A DNA stretch of 13,187 nucleotides from Humitalea sp038249305 (GCA_038249305.1 JBBRWI010000106.1:1-13187), one strand, 5' to 3'; counted from the first letter of the stretch, positions 1 through 6,903 are shown. Notes: generated by a model from the letters alone, not told the origin. Program-made: numbers and translations.

Positions 1-397
1 CAGTACCGGGTTGTTTTGAATCAACATCCTTTTGGACAGCCGAATTAACATCCTCCGCCGCCAAGTTTATCTTTGTTATATAGTTCGCCAGAGTCCACTT
101 ATCGAATCCAGCGAAACTCTGGGTGAAATTTTCGATATTATTTAGCATCGTCTGCTTGCCCTCGGACTGCAGAACGCGCAGAAAGACCTTGATTTCTGCC
201 AGCATCATGGAGGGGGTGAGCCCACCGCGGGCCAACCGGTCCTTCATCATCGGGCTATGCAGGTAAAGCGCGTAGAGCGAGCTGTTGATGCCGCAGATTC
301 CCCAGTAATTGTTGGTCATGCCCATATGATCAAAGTCACTTTGCATGGGAATTTTGGGAAAATCTGTTTTGGCGAAGATTGCTTTGGTGTTGGACAT
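1..397 (-). CDS. Partial unknown protein with possible cysteine-nucleophile motif (N-terminal 132 residues)
   Basis: The gene starts at ATG 397 and reads leftward without a stop to the window edge, so only the N-terminal 132 residues are seen. The start is supported by GGAG eight bases upstream. I do not recognise the family. The most distinctive stretch is NNYWGICGINSSLYALY, about residues 29-45, with a Cys after an aromatic-Gly-Ile and followed by a hydrophobic helix. That arrangement resembles the nucleophile helix of papain-like cysteine peptidases, but no His or Asp partner can be checked because the C-terminus is missing, so a peptidase role is only a guess. There is no signal peptide or membrane segment in the visible part. 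Hand-counted GC is about 49 %, against about 70 % in the neighbours, and AT-rich codons such as ATA, AAT and TTG are common. This suggests recent transfer. Confidence 0.7.
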   Translation of the reverse strand, partial: MSNTKAIFAKTDFPKIPMQSDFDHMGMTNNYWGICGINSSLYALYLHSPMMKDRLARGGLTPSMMLAEIKVFLRVLQSEGKQTMLNNIENFTQSFAGFDKWTLANYITKINLAAEDVNSAVQKDVDSKQPGT

Positions 398-517
398 GCT
401 GGCTTCTCCACGGCGGTGGCAGCGTTCATGACACAGAGGGCGGGGTCGCGGCCCCCCCCACCGGACGCCCCCCGGTCGGGCGGCATGACGCCGACATGAG
501 CGCACCAGCAAGAGGTT

Positions 518-557
518 AGAGCACGAGATCGATCCAAGTGGATCGATCTCTTGCTCT
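518..557. repeat. Imperfect palindrome 1 (18-base arms)
   Basis: The left arm AGAGCACGAGATCGATCC (518-535) and right arm GGATCGATCTCTTGCTCT (540-557) are reverse complements with a single mismatch, separated by a four-base loop AAGT. The outer ends AGAGCA/TGCTCT are shared with the palindrome at 574-621, so the two look like members of one dispersed intergenic repeat family of the REP/BIME kind. Membership in such a family is an inference, since only this window can be seen. There is no T-run that would make a classic intrinsic terminator, although such hairpins could stabilise or end transcripts. Confidence 0.75.
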
Positions 558-573
558 AGAAGCCGTTGAATCT

Positions 574-621
574 AGAGCAAGAAATCGGATCAGATGATTC
601 CATCTGATCCGATATTGCTCT
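574..621. repeat. Imperfect palindrome 2 (20-base class arms)
   Basis: The outer arms AGAGCAA (574-580) and TTGCTCT (615-621) and the inner arms ATCGGATCAGATG (584-596) and CATCTGATCCGAT (601-613) are exact reverse complements. They are separated by a small asymmetric internal loop (GAA opposite A) and closed by the loop ATTC. Its left end also pairs perfectly with the right end of palindrome 1: TCTTGCTCTAGA at 549-560 against TCTAGAGCAAGA at 571-582. The two elements can therefore fold separately or through a central alternative hairpin. Confidence 0.75.
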
Positions 622-657
622 AATCTGGCGGCGGCGGCGGTTGGAAGCGTGTTTTTG

Positions 658-697
658 GGGCGCCGGCCGTGCCAGCGACGCGGGGAGGCCGGCGCCC
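658..697 (-). terminator. GC-rich hairpin after the gene ending at 709
   Basis: An 11-base perfect inverted repeat (658-668 and 687-697, arms GGGCGCCGGCC and GGCCGGCGCCC) encloses an 18-base loop. It lies about a dozen bases beyond the TAG stop of the minus-strand gene at 709-1734, where a terminator is expected. On the transcribed strand it is followed by CCC and an A-run, not a U-run, so it is not a textbook intrinsic terminator. It may act as a 3'-end stabiliser. Confidence 0.4.
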
Positions 698-708
698 GGG
701 GCGACCCG

Positions 709-1734
709 CTATGCCTTCAACGGTTCCAGGCGCTGCTCCAGGGCCGCGATCTCGGCCCGTAGCCCTTCCGCATGCAGATCCCGCTGCGCCACCTCGCCCG
801 GGGTCTTCACGTTCCAGGTGTAGCTCTCGCTGAGGTTCTGGCGCTTGCGACGCAGGTCCTCGCGCAGGGCGATCCCCTGTCGGCGGCGTTCTTCGGCTTC
901 AGCGTCCTCCGGCGCCGGGATCTCCTCCGGCACCGGCTCGCGAGGCGGCTGCCCGCGGTTGGCCGGCGCCGGCCGCGGCCAGAAGGCACCGCTGCAAGCG
1001 ACCGTTTCGAACAGGCGGATCAAGGCCGACCAGCGCAAAGCCACCAGCCGTCGCGCCGCATGGCGGTCGGTCACCGCGGCGCCTCGGCCCAGTCCCCGAT
1101 CATCGCCGGCGCCGATCCGTGCCGCCACGGCGCTGCGAAAGGCCCGCGCCGCGGCGGCACCAAAGGCCTGATCGAGGAAGGCTGCAACCGCATCCAGCCC
1201 AGGCCCGGGCGACAGGGCGCGCCGGTGGCGCCGCCAGGCGGACATCACATCCCGCGCCGCCTGGCGACGGGCGATGCGATGCACGGCCGGGGTGTTGAAC
1301 GCCTCGGCCAGCCAATCCCAAGCAAAGGTGGCCTCGTCCACCAGCCGGAAGAGCGCCTCGTGGGCGGCATCGCGCAACGGCAGGAAACGCGGCACCAGAC
1401 AGGCGGCGGCCAGCGGGGCCAGGACCCAAAGCAGCACCTGCCAGGCGTCATCCCCCCGCCACAGGCCGAGGGCGAGCCACAGCAGGCCGAGCACCAGCGC
1501 CGCATCCAGCGCGCCGCGCAGCAGCACCGCCGCCTTGGCGCCGCGCTTGGCGGCCGATGGCGGCAGCGGCGCGCCGCCGCGGACCAATGGCCTCGGACCG
1601 GTCGGCCGATGGTGGGCCGCGTCGGCCGCGGCCAGCAACGCGCGCAGCGCCGGCCGGCGGTCCGCCAGGCCCGATTCTTCGATCAGCCGCGCCAAGCGTT
1701 GCAGTTCCTGCGCGGTCTGGGCGTCAGCCGCCAT
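709..1734 (-). CDS. Hypothetical membrane protein with C-terminal coiled coil
   Basis: This is a 341-residue protein starting at ATG 1734, with AGGG seven bases upstream. I do not recognise the family. The visible order is an Ala/Leu-rich helical N-terminus (residues 5-40), a Pro-rich linker (43-60), two adjacent hydrophobic segments likely to span the inner membrane (about 74-91 and 98-116), then a long Ala/Arg-rich helical region (125-250). After that come a Pro/Glu-rich linker (252-275) and a charged C-terminus with heptad-like helices (276-300 and 318-341). The two segments would place most of the protein in the cytoplasm as a hairpin-anchored protein. It has no enzymatic motif I can name. 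It may be a structural or scaffold protein. The reverse-strand frame over the same DNA is an Arg/Gln/Pro-rich shadow, so the minus-strand call is the sensible one. Confidence 0.75.
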   Translation of the reverse strand: MAADAQTAQELQRLARLIEESGLADRRPALRALLAAADAAHHRPTGPRPLVRGGAPLPPSAAKRGAKAAVLLRGALDAALVLGLLWLALGLWRGDDAWQVLLWVLAPLAAACLVPRFLPLRDAAHEALFRLVDEATFAWDWLAEAFNTPAVHRIARRQAARDVMSAWRRHRRALSPGPGLDAVAAFLDQAFGAAAARAFRSAVAARIGAGDDRGLGRGAAVTDRHAARRLVALRWSALIRLFETVACSGAFWPRPAPANRGQPPREPVPEEIPAPEDAEAEERRRQGIALREDLRRKRQNLSESYTWNVKTPGEVAQRDLHAEGLRAEIAALEQRLEPLKA

Positions 1735-1897
1735 GGCTCACCCTGGGGCGGCCGGGAATTGCGCGGGGCCGGGGGACGGTGGTTGCATTGCGCGATATTG
1801 CGGCGGGGACGATGAAGGCCGGGTGAACGGGGGCAGGGTGGTTCGGGCGTGGTCCTGCCGGTCGTGCTGACGAATGCGCGGCGGCGCCCCCCCCCAT

Positions 1898-2260
1898 TCA
1901 CGGCTTTGGAAAATCGCGCGGCCTGGCATGGTGGCGGCGCGATGCGCCGGGGGCTGCGAAGCGCGCCAGCGCCGGGGCGACCGCCAGCAGCGGAAAGGCA
2001 AGCAAGGCCAGGATCGCGATCCGCGCAGCGACACCCCAGCCGAGCACGGCCGCGGCCGCCACCGTCGTCCCCATCGTCAGCGCATTCAGCAACACCGCGC
2101 CCACCCACCAGCGGCGCAGGCGTGCACGATGCTGCGCGATCAGGCTGTCGGGAATGGCCACGGCGGTTTCGACACGGCCGTCCGGGCGCACATCATACAG
2201 TCGGGCCGGATCGATGCGGAACGGGTCCATGACGCCGCGATCACCGACCCTGAGGCTCAC
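1898..2260 (-). CDS. Hypothetical small membrane protein
   Basis: This is a 120-residue frame from GTG 2260, which sits 20 bases after the stop of the gene at 2280-2582. An ATG at 2230 (residue 11) is an equally plausible start, and neither has a strong ribosome-binding site. The N-terminal part is soluble (MDPFRIDPARLYDVRPDGRV and on). It is followed by Arg-rich residues near 46-50 and two hydrophobic segments (about 51-73 and 76-96), then a basic tail. The topology predicts a two-span inner-membrane protein. I do not recognise a family. Its adjacency to another small two-span protein in the same orientation suggests co-transcription. Confidence 0.6.
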   Translation of the reverse strand: MSLRVGDRGVMDPFRIDPARLYDVRPDGRVETAVAIPDSLIAQHRARLRRWWVGAVLLNALTMGTTVAAAAVLGWGVAARIAILALLAFPLLAVAPALARFAAPGASRRHHARPRDFPKP

Positions 2261-2279
2261 GCACGCGAAGGCAATGCGG

Positions 2280-2582
2280 CTAGCGGCGCATCACCACGAA
2301 GATCGGGCCCTGGTGGCCCTGCTGGCGCATCCGCCGCACCCGCCACCACAGCGCGCCGAAGCCGATCGCACCGGTCACCAGCACGATCGGGATCAGCACG
2401 GTCAGCGCCGCCAGCGCCAGGGCGCCGAGGGTCAGGGCGAGGGCCAGGCCGGCCACGGCCAAGGCGATGCCACCAACCTTGCCGACGGCACGGTCGATCG
2501 GCGCGGCGGTTCCGGGCGGCGCGCGGAACTCGCCTTCGGGCGTCATGTCCAGGATCACGGGGGGGCGGCGCGGGTCGGTCAT
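2280..2582 (-). CDS. Hypothetical small two-span membrane protein
   Basis: This is a 100-residue protein from ATG 2582. It has a Pro-rich soluble N-terminus (residues 1-32), one long very hydrophobic Ala/Leu/Gly-rich stretch (about 36-80) that can form two spans, and a basic tail (WWRVRRMRQQGHQG, about 79-92) that would lie in the cytoplasm by the positive-inside rule. The start has a C-rich leader and no Shine-Dalgarno sequence, so it is uncertain; an internal ATG at 2546 is possible. No family is recognised. Its stop lies 20 bases before the GTG of the next gene, consistent with one transcript. Confidence 0.6.
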   Translation of the reverse strand: MTDPRRPPVILDMTPEGEFRAPPGTAAPIDRAVGKVGGIALAVAGLALALTLGALALAALTVLIPIVLVTGAIGFGALWWRVRRMRQQGHQGPIFVVMRR

Positions 2583-2642
2583 GGGGGGGATGTTGCGCCG
2601 ATCGCGTGGCGATTCAAGCGGTGTTACCGGGCGACACCAAAC

Positions 2643-2803
2643 TCAGGCTGGTCCGATGATCAGGATGGGGTCATGCGCCGCCAGCACCCGGCGGCCAAGC
2701 GCATCCAGTGTCGGGGCGAAGACGCGGCCCTGGCCCCGCAGGACCCTGGACGTGGCGAAATTCCCCGACGCTGTCCTTCGCCCTGGCGCTCAAGGCCCGG
2801 GTG
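2643..2803 (-). pseudogene. Start-less remnant resembling the NfeD C-terminus
   Basis: A frame bounded by stops near 2803 and at TGA 2643 lacks a credible start. Its end reads RRVLAAHDPILIIGPA, which lines up with RVLVEAVDGTILIIRPD at the end of the adjacent nfeD gene. At DNA level the two share GATGATCAGGATGG (2655-2668 and 2851-2864, plus-strand reading) and CCAGCACCCG (2681-2690 and 2883-2892) in the same order. The simplest reading is a diverged partial tandem duplication of the nfeD tail. The alternative is the last exon-like scrap of a second, unrelated OB-fold protein. The similarity is short and judged by eye. Confidence 0.45.
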
Positions 2804-2811
2804 TTTCGGCA

Positions 2812-2827
2812 GCGTGGCAAGCCACGC
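2812..2827 (-). terminator. Short hairpin after nfeD
   Basis: A perfect 7-base stem GCGTGGC (2812-2818) and GCCACGC (2821-2827) with a two-base apex lies 12 bases past the nfeD stop codon at 2839. There is no U-run after it. It may mark the 3' end of the paraslipin-nfeD transcript. Confidence 0.3.
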
Positions 2828-2838
2828 AGAGGCGGGCC

Positions 2839-3264
2839 TCAATCGGGGCGGATGATCAGGATGGTGCCGTCCACCGCCTCGACCAGCACCCGGGCGCCGA
2901 TCTCGGGCGGGGTGGCCACATCGCGCGGCAGGCGGGCCGACCAGTCGCTGTCGCCGATCCGCACGCGCAGCCCTGATCCATCGGGCGCCAGCAGCACGCC
3001 GATGCGCCCGGCCAGGCCGGCATCGGCCGTATTGACCCGCTGCGTCGGCTTGGGGCGGCGGCGCTTGAGCGAGAAGGTGACCCCCCCGGCCAGCAGCACC
3101 AGGAAGACCAGGCAGGTCGCCCAGAAGGGCGTGGACAGCCAGGCCAGGATCAGCCCCGCGCCGATCGCGGCGGCGCCGATCCAGAGCAGATAGGCCCCGG
3201 GGAGCAGCATCTCCGCCCCCAGCGCCGCCAGCCCCGCCAGGACCCAGATCAGCCAATCTTCCAC
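2839..3264 (-). CDS. Short NfeD-family membrane protein
   Basis: This is a 141-residue protein of the short NfeD class that accompanies SPFH proteins. It has three hydrophobic segments (about residues 5-25, 26-42 and 47-66), including the typical LLPGAYLLWIGAAA motif, then a basic stop-transfer cluster (KRRRPKP, 67-73). A small beta-rich C-terminal domain of OB-fold type (about 78-141) contains GLRVRIGDSDWSA. It lacks the ClpP-like serine protease domain of long NfeD proteins. The start is GTG 3264, chosen because GGGGG sits seven bases upstream. It overlaps the 3' end of the paraslipin gene by 16 bases, so translation is probably coupled. The known family role is support of the SPFH partner in inner-membrane microdomain organisation and membrane-protein quality control; the exact activity is unsettled. 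Confidence 0.9.
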   Translation of the reverse strand: MEDWLIWVLAGLAALGAEMLLPGAYLLWIGAAAIGAGLILAWLSTPFWATCLVFLVLLAGGVTFSLKRRRPKPTQRVNTADAGLAGRIGVLLAPDGSGLRVRIGDSDWSARLPRDVATPPEIGARVLVEAVDGTILIIRPD

Positions 3265-4310
3265 GGCGAGGCCCCCGACACGGAGGTGGTGGGCAGCCCT
3301 GCCGGCAGCGCGCCCATCGGCGGCATGGGCGTCTGTTCCGGCGGCGGCCGCGGCGGGCGGGGGCCGGTGCCGCTGGTCCCACCGCCCGATGGCGGGCCGG
3401 GCTTCAGCAGTTCCATCGCCTGCAAGATGCCCCCGGCCAGGGCCGCGGTTTCCATCGGCACCAGGACCAGGCGCGACTGGTTGGAGGAGACGATGGACTG
3501 GAAGGCCGCGATGTATTTTTCCGCGATGAAGTAGCGCAGGGCGGCCTCACCCGCCTGGTCGGCCACATCGGCGATCATCTGCGTCGCGGCGGCTTCGGCC
3601 TGGGCCAGGCGTTCGCGCGCCTCGGCATCGCGATAGGCGGCGTCGCGCCGGCCTTCGGCCGCCAGCACGATGGCGGCCTTGGCGCCCTCGGCGCGCTTGA
3701 CCTCGGCCTCGCGGTCGCCTTCGGCCTTGGCGACCGTGGCGCGGCGCTCGCGTTCGCTGCTCATCTGCAGGTTCATCGCCCGGACGAGATTCTCCGGCGG
3801 CTCGATCTTGCGTATCTCGACGCGGCTGACCTTCACCCCCCAGGGTTCGGTCGCCCCATCCAGGATGGCCAGCAAGGAGGAGTTGATCCGATCGCGGGAG
3901 GACAGGGTGGCATCCATCTCCATCTCGCCGATCACCGCGCGGATATTGGTCATCGACAGGCTTTTCAGCGCAAAGGTCAGGTCCTGCACGGCATAGCCCG
4001 CGCGCGCCGGGTCCATGATCCGGAAGTAGACGATGCCATCGACCGAGACCGTCGCGTTGTCCTTGGTGATCACCGATTGCTCGGGAATGTCCAGCACCGT
4101 TTCCTGCACATTCAGCCGGCGGCCGATGCGGTCGATGAAGGGCACGATGAAGTTCAGCCCGGGTTGCAGCAACCGGGTGAAGGCGCCGAAGCGCTCGACT
4201 GTCCAGACCTCGCCCTGGGGGATGGTGCGTATCCCCTGGCTGACCGTGACGATGGCCAGAAGCAGGACGACCAGCAGGACGATGGTGGTGCCGGAAATGC
4301 CAAGATCCAT
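3249..4310 (-). CDS. Paraslipin / SPFH-domain stomatin-like protein (QmcA type)
   Basis: This is a 353-residue protein. Residues 8-25 form a single N-terminal membrane anchor. The SPFH/band-7 domain spans about 27-185, with family hallmarks IPQGEVWTVERFG, GLNFIVPFIDRI and LNVQETVLDIPEQSVITKDN. An Ala/Glu/Arg-rich coiled coil follows (about 185-245), then the conserved helix ending QSRLVLVPME. The tail from about 304 to 345 is Pro/Gly/Ser-rich and probably disordered. Family knowledge: these proteins oligomerise in the inner membrane into microdomain scaffolds and often modulate proteases such as FtsH. The start ATG 4310 has AAGGGGA eight bases upstream. The downstream nfeD overlaps by 16 bases, the standard gene pair. 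It is the second member of a leftward series after the decayed cfa gene, but its own leader of 67 bases may allow separate transcription. Confidence 0.93.
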   Translation of the reverse strand: MDLGISGTTIVLLVVLLLAIVTVSQGIRTIPQGEVWTVERFGAFTRLLQPGLNFIVPFIDRIGRRLNVQETVLDIPEQSVITKDNATVSVDGIVYFRIMDPARAGYAVQDLTFALKSLSMTNIRAVIGEMEMDATLSSRDRINSSLLAILDGATEPWGVKVSRVEIRKIEPPENLVRAMNLQMSSERERRATVAKAEGDREAEVKRAEGAKAAIVLAAEGRRDAAYRDAEARERLAQAEAAATQMIADVADQAGEAALRYFIAEKYIAAFQSIVSSNQSRLVLVPMETAALAGGILQAMELLKPGPPSGGGTSGTGPRPPRPPPEQTPMPPMGALPAGLPTTSVSGASPWKIG

Positions 4311-4353
4311 GCGCGCGGTCCCCTTGAGCCGACAGAACCTTAGGCGAGATCAC

Positions 4354-4377
4354 CGCGGCTGCTAAGGCACGGCCGCG
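4354..4377 (-). terminator. Small hairpin just after the cfa remnant stop
   Basis: The arms CGCGGC (4354-4359) and GCCGCG (4372-4377) pair around a 12-base loop directly beyond the TAA stop at 4378-4380 of the cfa pseudogene. There is no U-run. This is a weak candidate for a transcript end before the paraslipin gene. Confidence 0.25.
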
Positions 4378-5179
4378 TTACCGATACAGGTCGGCCCGGG
4401 TCGGCGGCAGGCCGGAGGCACTCCGCGCGCGGCGGCTGGCCAGGGTCTGGCAGATGCCGATGGTGCCGCGCTCGAAGGCCAGCGACACCCCCGCGAGATA
4501 CAGCAGCCAGACCAGCGTCTTGGCCGCCCCCACCTCGGCCGCCGCGGCCTCGCGTTGGGCAGACAGCCGTTCGGCCCAGTGGTGTTGCGCCGCGTGGCAG
4601 ACGAGCCCCCCCCAACCGCAGCCGATGTCGAGGAAGTGCTCGCCGGGCGCCAGGTGCGGCTTGCGGCAGATCATCTCCAGCCTGGCCTGTTGGGCGCTCG
4701 CCATATCGGCCTCCGAGCCCGGGAAATAGCCGCAGGAGCAGGCCATAAGAGCGCGTAGAAGGCATGGGACCGGTCGTAGTGGAACTGCATTTGCGCCTTG
4801 TCGTCGCGATACCGCGGCGCGGCTGGCGACCTGCATGGGCGGGGGTGGCGGTCCCGCCACCCGGGCCGAACAGGAAGGGCAGCATCGTCGCGGCCAGCAT
4901 CCCCGCGGCCAGCATCCCCTTGCGCAGCCGCTTGACCTGGCCGCGCGTCGAACCCCCGCCGAGGCGCGCTGCCAAATCGATCAGCGTGGTCAGCCGCGGC
5001 CGGCGCAGCAGCAGGGTCAGCGCCGCCGGCGTGTTGATCAGCACCAGCAGATCCTGCCGCGCGCCGGGCGCCAGCGGCAGGATCGTGCCATCCCAGAGCC
5101 GGGGCGACAGATCGGCCGGCGCCACATCGCCCAGCTACGTCGCGAGGCGTCCCAGCCCGGCGATGCGATCCCTGTTCAG
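4378..5179 (-). pseudogene. Decayed cyclopropane-fatty-acyl-phospholipid synthase-like gene
   Basis: Three frames on the minus strand read in order as one protein of the SAM-dependent cyclopropane-fatty-acid synthase family. The N-terminal piece (5179 down to about 4850) reads LNRDRIAGLGRLAT, then an in-frame TAG at about 5135-5137, then LGDVAPADLSPRLWDGTI; a Tyr codon is the likely original at the stop. A middle piece in a second frame (about 4815-4745) carries DKAQMQFHYDRSHAFYAL. A third frame carries ACSCGYFPGSEADMASAQQA, the SAM-binding motif LDIGCGWGGLVCHAA, and the family-like tail PTRADLYR ending at TAA 4378. The part after the SAM motif is far too short: the catalytic domain core has been deleted, and the N-domain also seems shortened. 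Intact relatives are roughly 400 residues. The lost start codon overlapped the stop of the binding-protein gene. It cannot make an active enzyme. Confidence 0.82.
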
Positions 5180-6129
5180 GTCGTGACGCGGGCCGGCGCC
5201 AGGGTGCGCAGTGGATCGGCCCAGATCACCTCGGCCGGCGTCACCGGGCGCGACAGGCGGTTCATGCCCCGCAACTGGTCGATGGCAAGCTGGATGTTCG
5301 CCACGCTGTCGGCGGTCAAGTCGATCTTATAGGCGACCTTGGTCATCAACTCAGTGACCAGCGCCCGGTCCAGCCGCAGGAAGCGGGACACCTGCTGGGC
5401 CGCCTGGTCCGGATTGGCGGCGATGAACTCCTGCGCCTGCACCAGCGCGCGGAGGAATTTCTGGGTGGTCTCGGCGTTTACCGTCGCCCAGCCCTTGTTC
5501 ATGTAGACGAAGTTGCGAACGATCTGGATCGCATCGTTGCTGACCAGGATCTTGGTGTTCGGGATGGCGCGCATCGCGCGGGTCGGCCAGGGCTCCCACA
5601 CGGCAAAGGCGTCGATATTGCCGCGTTCCAGGGCGGCGACCATCTCCGGCGCCTCGACGTTCACGATGGTGTAGTCGGCCGGGTTCAGGTTCAGCTTGGA
5701 CACGACCGAAAGCCAGAAGGTCTCCGACCCCGTGCCGCGGGCGACGCCGACGCGCTTGCCCTTCAGCCCCTCCATATCCGGGATGTTGCGCGCGAGAATG
5801 CTGATCCAGCGCAGCAGCGCCGTGCCCTCGGCCACCGCCACGACATTCGCATCGACCAGATGCGCCGACACACCGGCCTGTTCGGCGCCATAGGCGGAGT
5901 TGATCTGGTTGCCGACCAGGAAGGCGACCATCGCCGAACCCGACGGGCCGGTGTTCACCGTCACATCCAGCCCGTTGCGTTCGAAGAACCCGCCTTCGCG
6001 CGCGACGTAGTACGGCGCGAAGGACGGATCGACCCCCGTCGCGATGGTCATCTTAACGGGTGCCTGCGCCAGCAGGGCGGGGGCGGCAAGCAGTGCTGGC
6101 AGCAGCAGGGCGTGGCGGCGGTCGATCAT
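5176..6129 (-). CDS. NitT/TauT-type ABC transporter periplasmic substrate-binding protein
   Basis: This is a 317-residue protein with an N-terminal signal sequence (RRH followed by an Ala/Leu-rich core, likely cleavage after AQA at 21-23). The mature part is an NMT1/SsuA-like binding protein. It shows the opening beta strand with FAPYYVAREGGFFERNGLDV (residues 38-57), GPSGSAMVAFLVGNQINSAY (61-80), LKGKRVGVARGTG (122-134) and the hinge motif GNIDAFAVWEPW (170-181). It captures a small solute in the periplasm and delivers it to the permease. The substrate cannot be read from sequence: sulfonates, taurine, nitrate, thiamine precursors and other small molecules are all bound by relatives. It starts at ATG 6129, 15 bases after the permease stop, with AAGG upstream. 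Its stop TGA overlaps the lost start codon of the decayed cfa gene. Confidence 0.92.
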   Translation of the reverse strand: MIDRRHALLLPALLAAPALLAQAPVKMTIATGVDPSFAPYYVAREGGFFERNGLDVTVNTGPSGSAMVAFLVGNQINSAYGAEQAGVSAHLVDANVVAVAEGTALLRWISILARNIPDMEGLKGKRVGVARGTGSETFWLSVVSKLNLNPADYTIVNVEAPEMVAALERGNIDAFAVWEPWPTRAMRAIPNTKILVSNDAIQIVRNFVYMNKGWATVNAETTQKFLRALVQAQEFIAANPDQAAQQVSRFLRLDRALVTELMTKVAYKIDLTADSVANIQLAIDQLRGMNRLSRPVTPAEVIWADPLRTLAPARVTT

Positions 6130-6144
6130 GGGATTTGGCCTTTG

Positions 6145-6903
6145 TCAGATCGTGGGGTTGAAGCGGCCGGCGAACATCCGGATCGCCAGGCGGAACAGTC
6201 GGTCGGCGGTAAAACCCAGCATACCCAGGCAGAGCAGGGTGACAAAGATGTCCTCGACCTGCATGAACAGCCGCGCATCCCAGAGCATCTTTCCAAGCCC
6301 GTCATTGGATGCGACGAGTTCGGCCGCGACGATGGTGATGAAGGCGTTCGCCATCGCCAGCCGCATCCCGGTCAGGATGTAGGGAATGGTGGCGGGCAAG
6401 GCGACCTGCGAGAAGACCTGCCAGCGATTGGCGCCTAGGCACAAGGCCGCGCGGATCTTGTCCTTGGCCACCGCGCCGACCCCGGCGGCGGTCGCGATGA
6501 TGACGACGAAGATGGTGCTGTAGGCGATCAGGAAGATCTTCGATTCCTCGCCGATGCCGAACCAGATGACCGAGACGGTGATCATCGCGACCGCGGGGAT
6601 GAAGCGGAAGAACTCCGTCCAGGGTTCCAGCAGCGCCCGCACCAGGCGGAACGATCCGATCGCCAGCCCGATCGGGATGCCGAGCGCCGAGCCGATGACA
6701 AAGCCCTGGCCGATCCGGCGCAGCGACGCGCGGATCTGGTCCTGCAGGATGTTGTCCACGATCAACTCCCAGCCGCGCACCAGCACCGGCCAGGGCGGCG
6801 GGAACAGCGCCGACTTGACCAGGATGGTCGCAGCGACGTGCCAGACCAGGAACAGCAGCAGGAAGCCGCCGAGGTAGCCGGCGAGCGTGGCGGACCGGCT
6901 CAT
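6145..6903 (-). CDS. NitT/TauT-type ABC transporter permease
   Basis: This is a 252-residue inner-membrane permease of the binding-protein-dependent transport family (BPD_transp_1, SsuC/TauC group), the usual length. The first hydrophobic segment covers about residues 11-29. Further segments lie around 67-85, 101-118, 122-145, 172-197 and 217-235, giving a six-span topology. The cytoplasmic EAA loop that docks on the ATPase is visible as AALCLGANRWQVFSQVALP (152-170). It forms the channel, probably as a homodimer, with the ATPase encoded just upstream. The start ATG 6903 overlaps the ATPase stop in an ATGA arrangement, indicating coupled translation. The binding-protein gene follows after 15 bases. 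Confidence 0.93.
   Translation of the reverse strand: MSRSATLAGYLGGFLLLFLVWHVAATILVKSALFPPPWPVLVRGWELIVDNILQDQIRASLRRIGQGFVIGSALGIPIGLAIGSFRLVRALLEPWTEFFRFIPAVAMITVSVIWFGIGEESKIFLIAYSTIFVVIIATAAGVGAVAKDKIRAALCLGANRWQVFSQVALPATIPYILTGMRLAMANAFITIVAAELVASNDGLGKMLWDARLFMQVEDIFVTLLCLGMLGFTADRLFRLAIRMFAGRFNPTI

Larger units (their letters stand above)
398..708. other. Gene-free stretch with palindromes between foreign and native DNA
   Basis: No convincing gene lies here. It holds the leader of the leftward gene that starts at 397 (approximately 398-517, with no clear -35/-10 pair that I can defend), two long imperfect palindromes (518-621) and a GC-rich hairpin just past the stop of the gene ending at 709. 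Short open frames here have C/G-run-driven composition and no ribosome-binding sites. The stretch also marks the change from about 49 % GC on the left to about 70 % on the right. Confidence 0.7.

Noticed and set aside
257..499. Plus-strand open frame of 80 codons over the left-edge gene
   Set aside because: It lies antisense to the supported minus-strand gene, has no ribosome-binding site and ends in a Pro/Arg-rich run.
316..537. Minus-strand open frame overlapping the truncated gene
   Set aside because: It is out of frame with the 1-397 gene, covers its leader and runs into the palindrome; composition is not protein-like.
772..1815. Long plus-strand frame of 347 codons
   Set aside because: Antisense to the minus-strand membrane protein at 709-1734. 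Its Arg/Gln/Gly/Pro-rich translation is typical of shadow frames in high-GC DNA.
1874..2659. Plus-strand frame of 261 codons
   Set aside because: Antisense to two membrane proteins with sensible hydrophobic profiles; the translation is Arg/Ala/Gly-rich with no motif.
2660..3382. Minus-strand frame of 240 codons
   Set aside because: Out of frame with nfeD and the paraslipin 3' end, which have clear family motifs in the same DNA.
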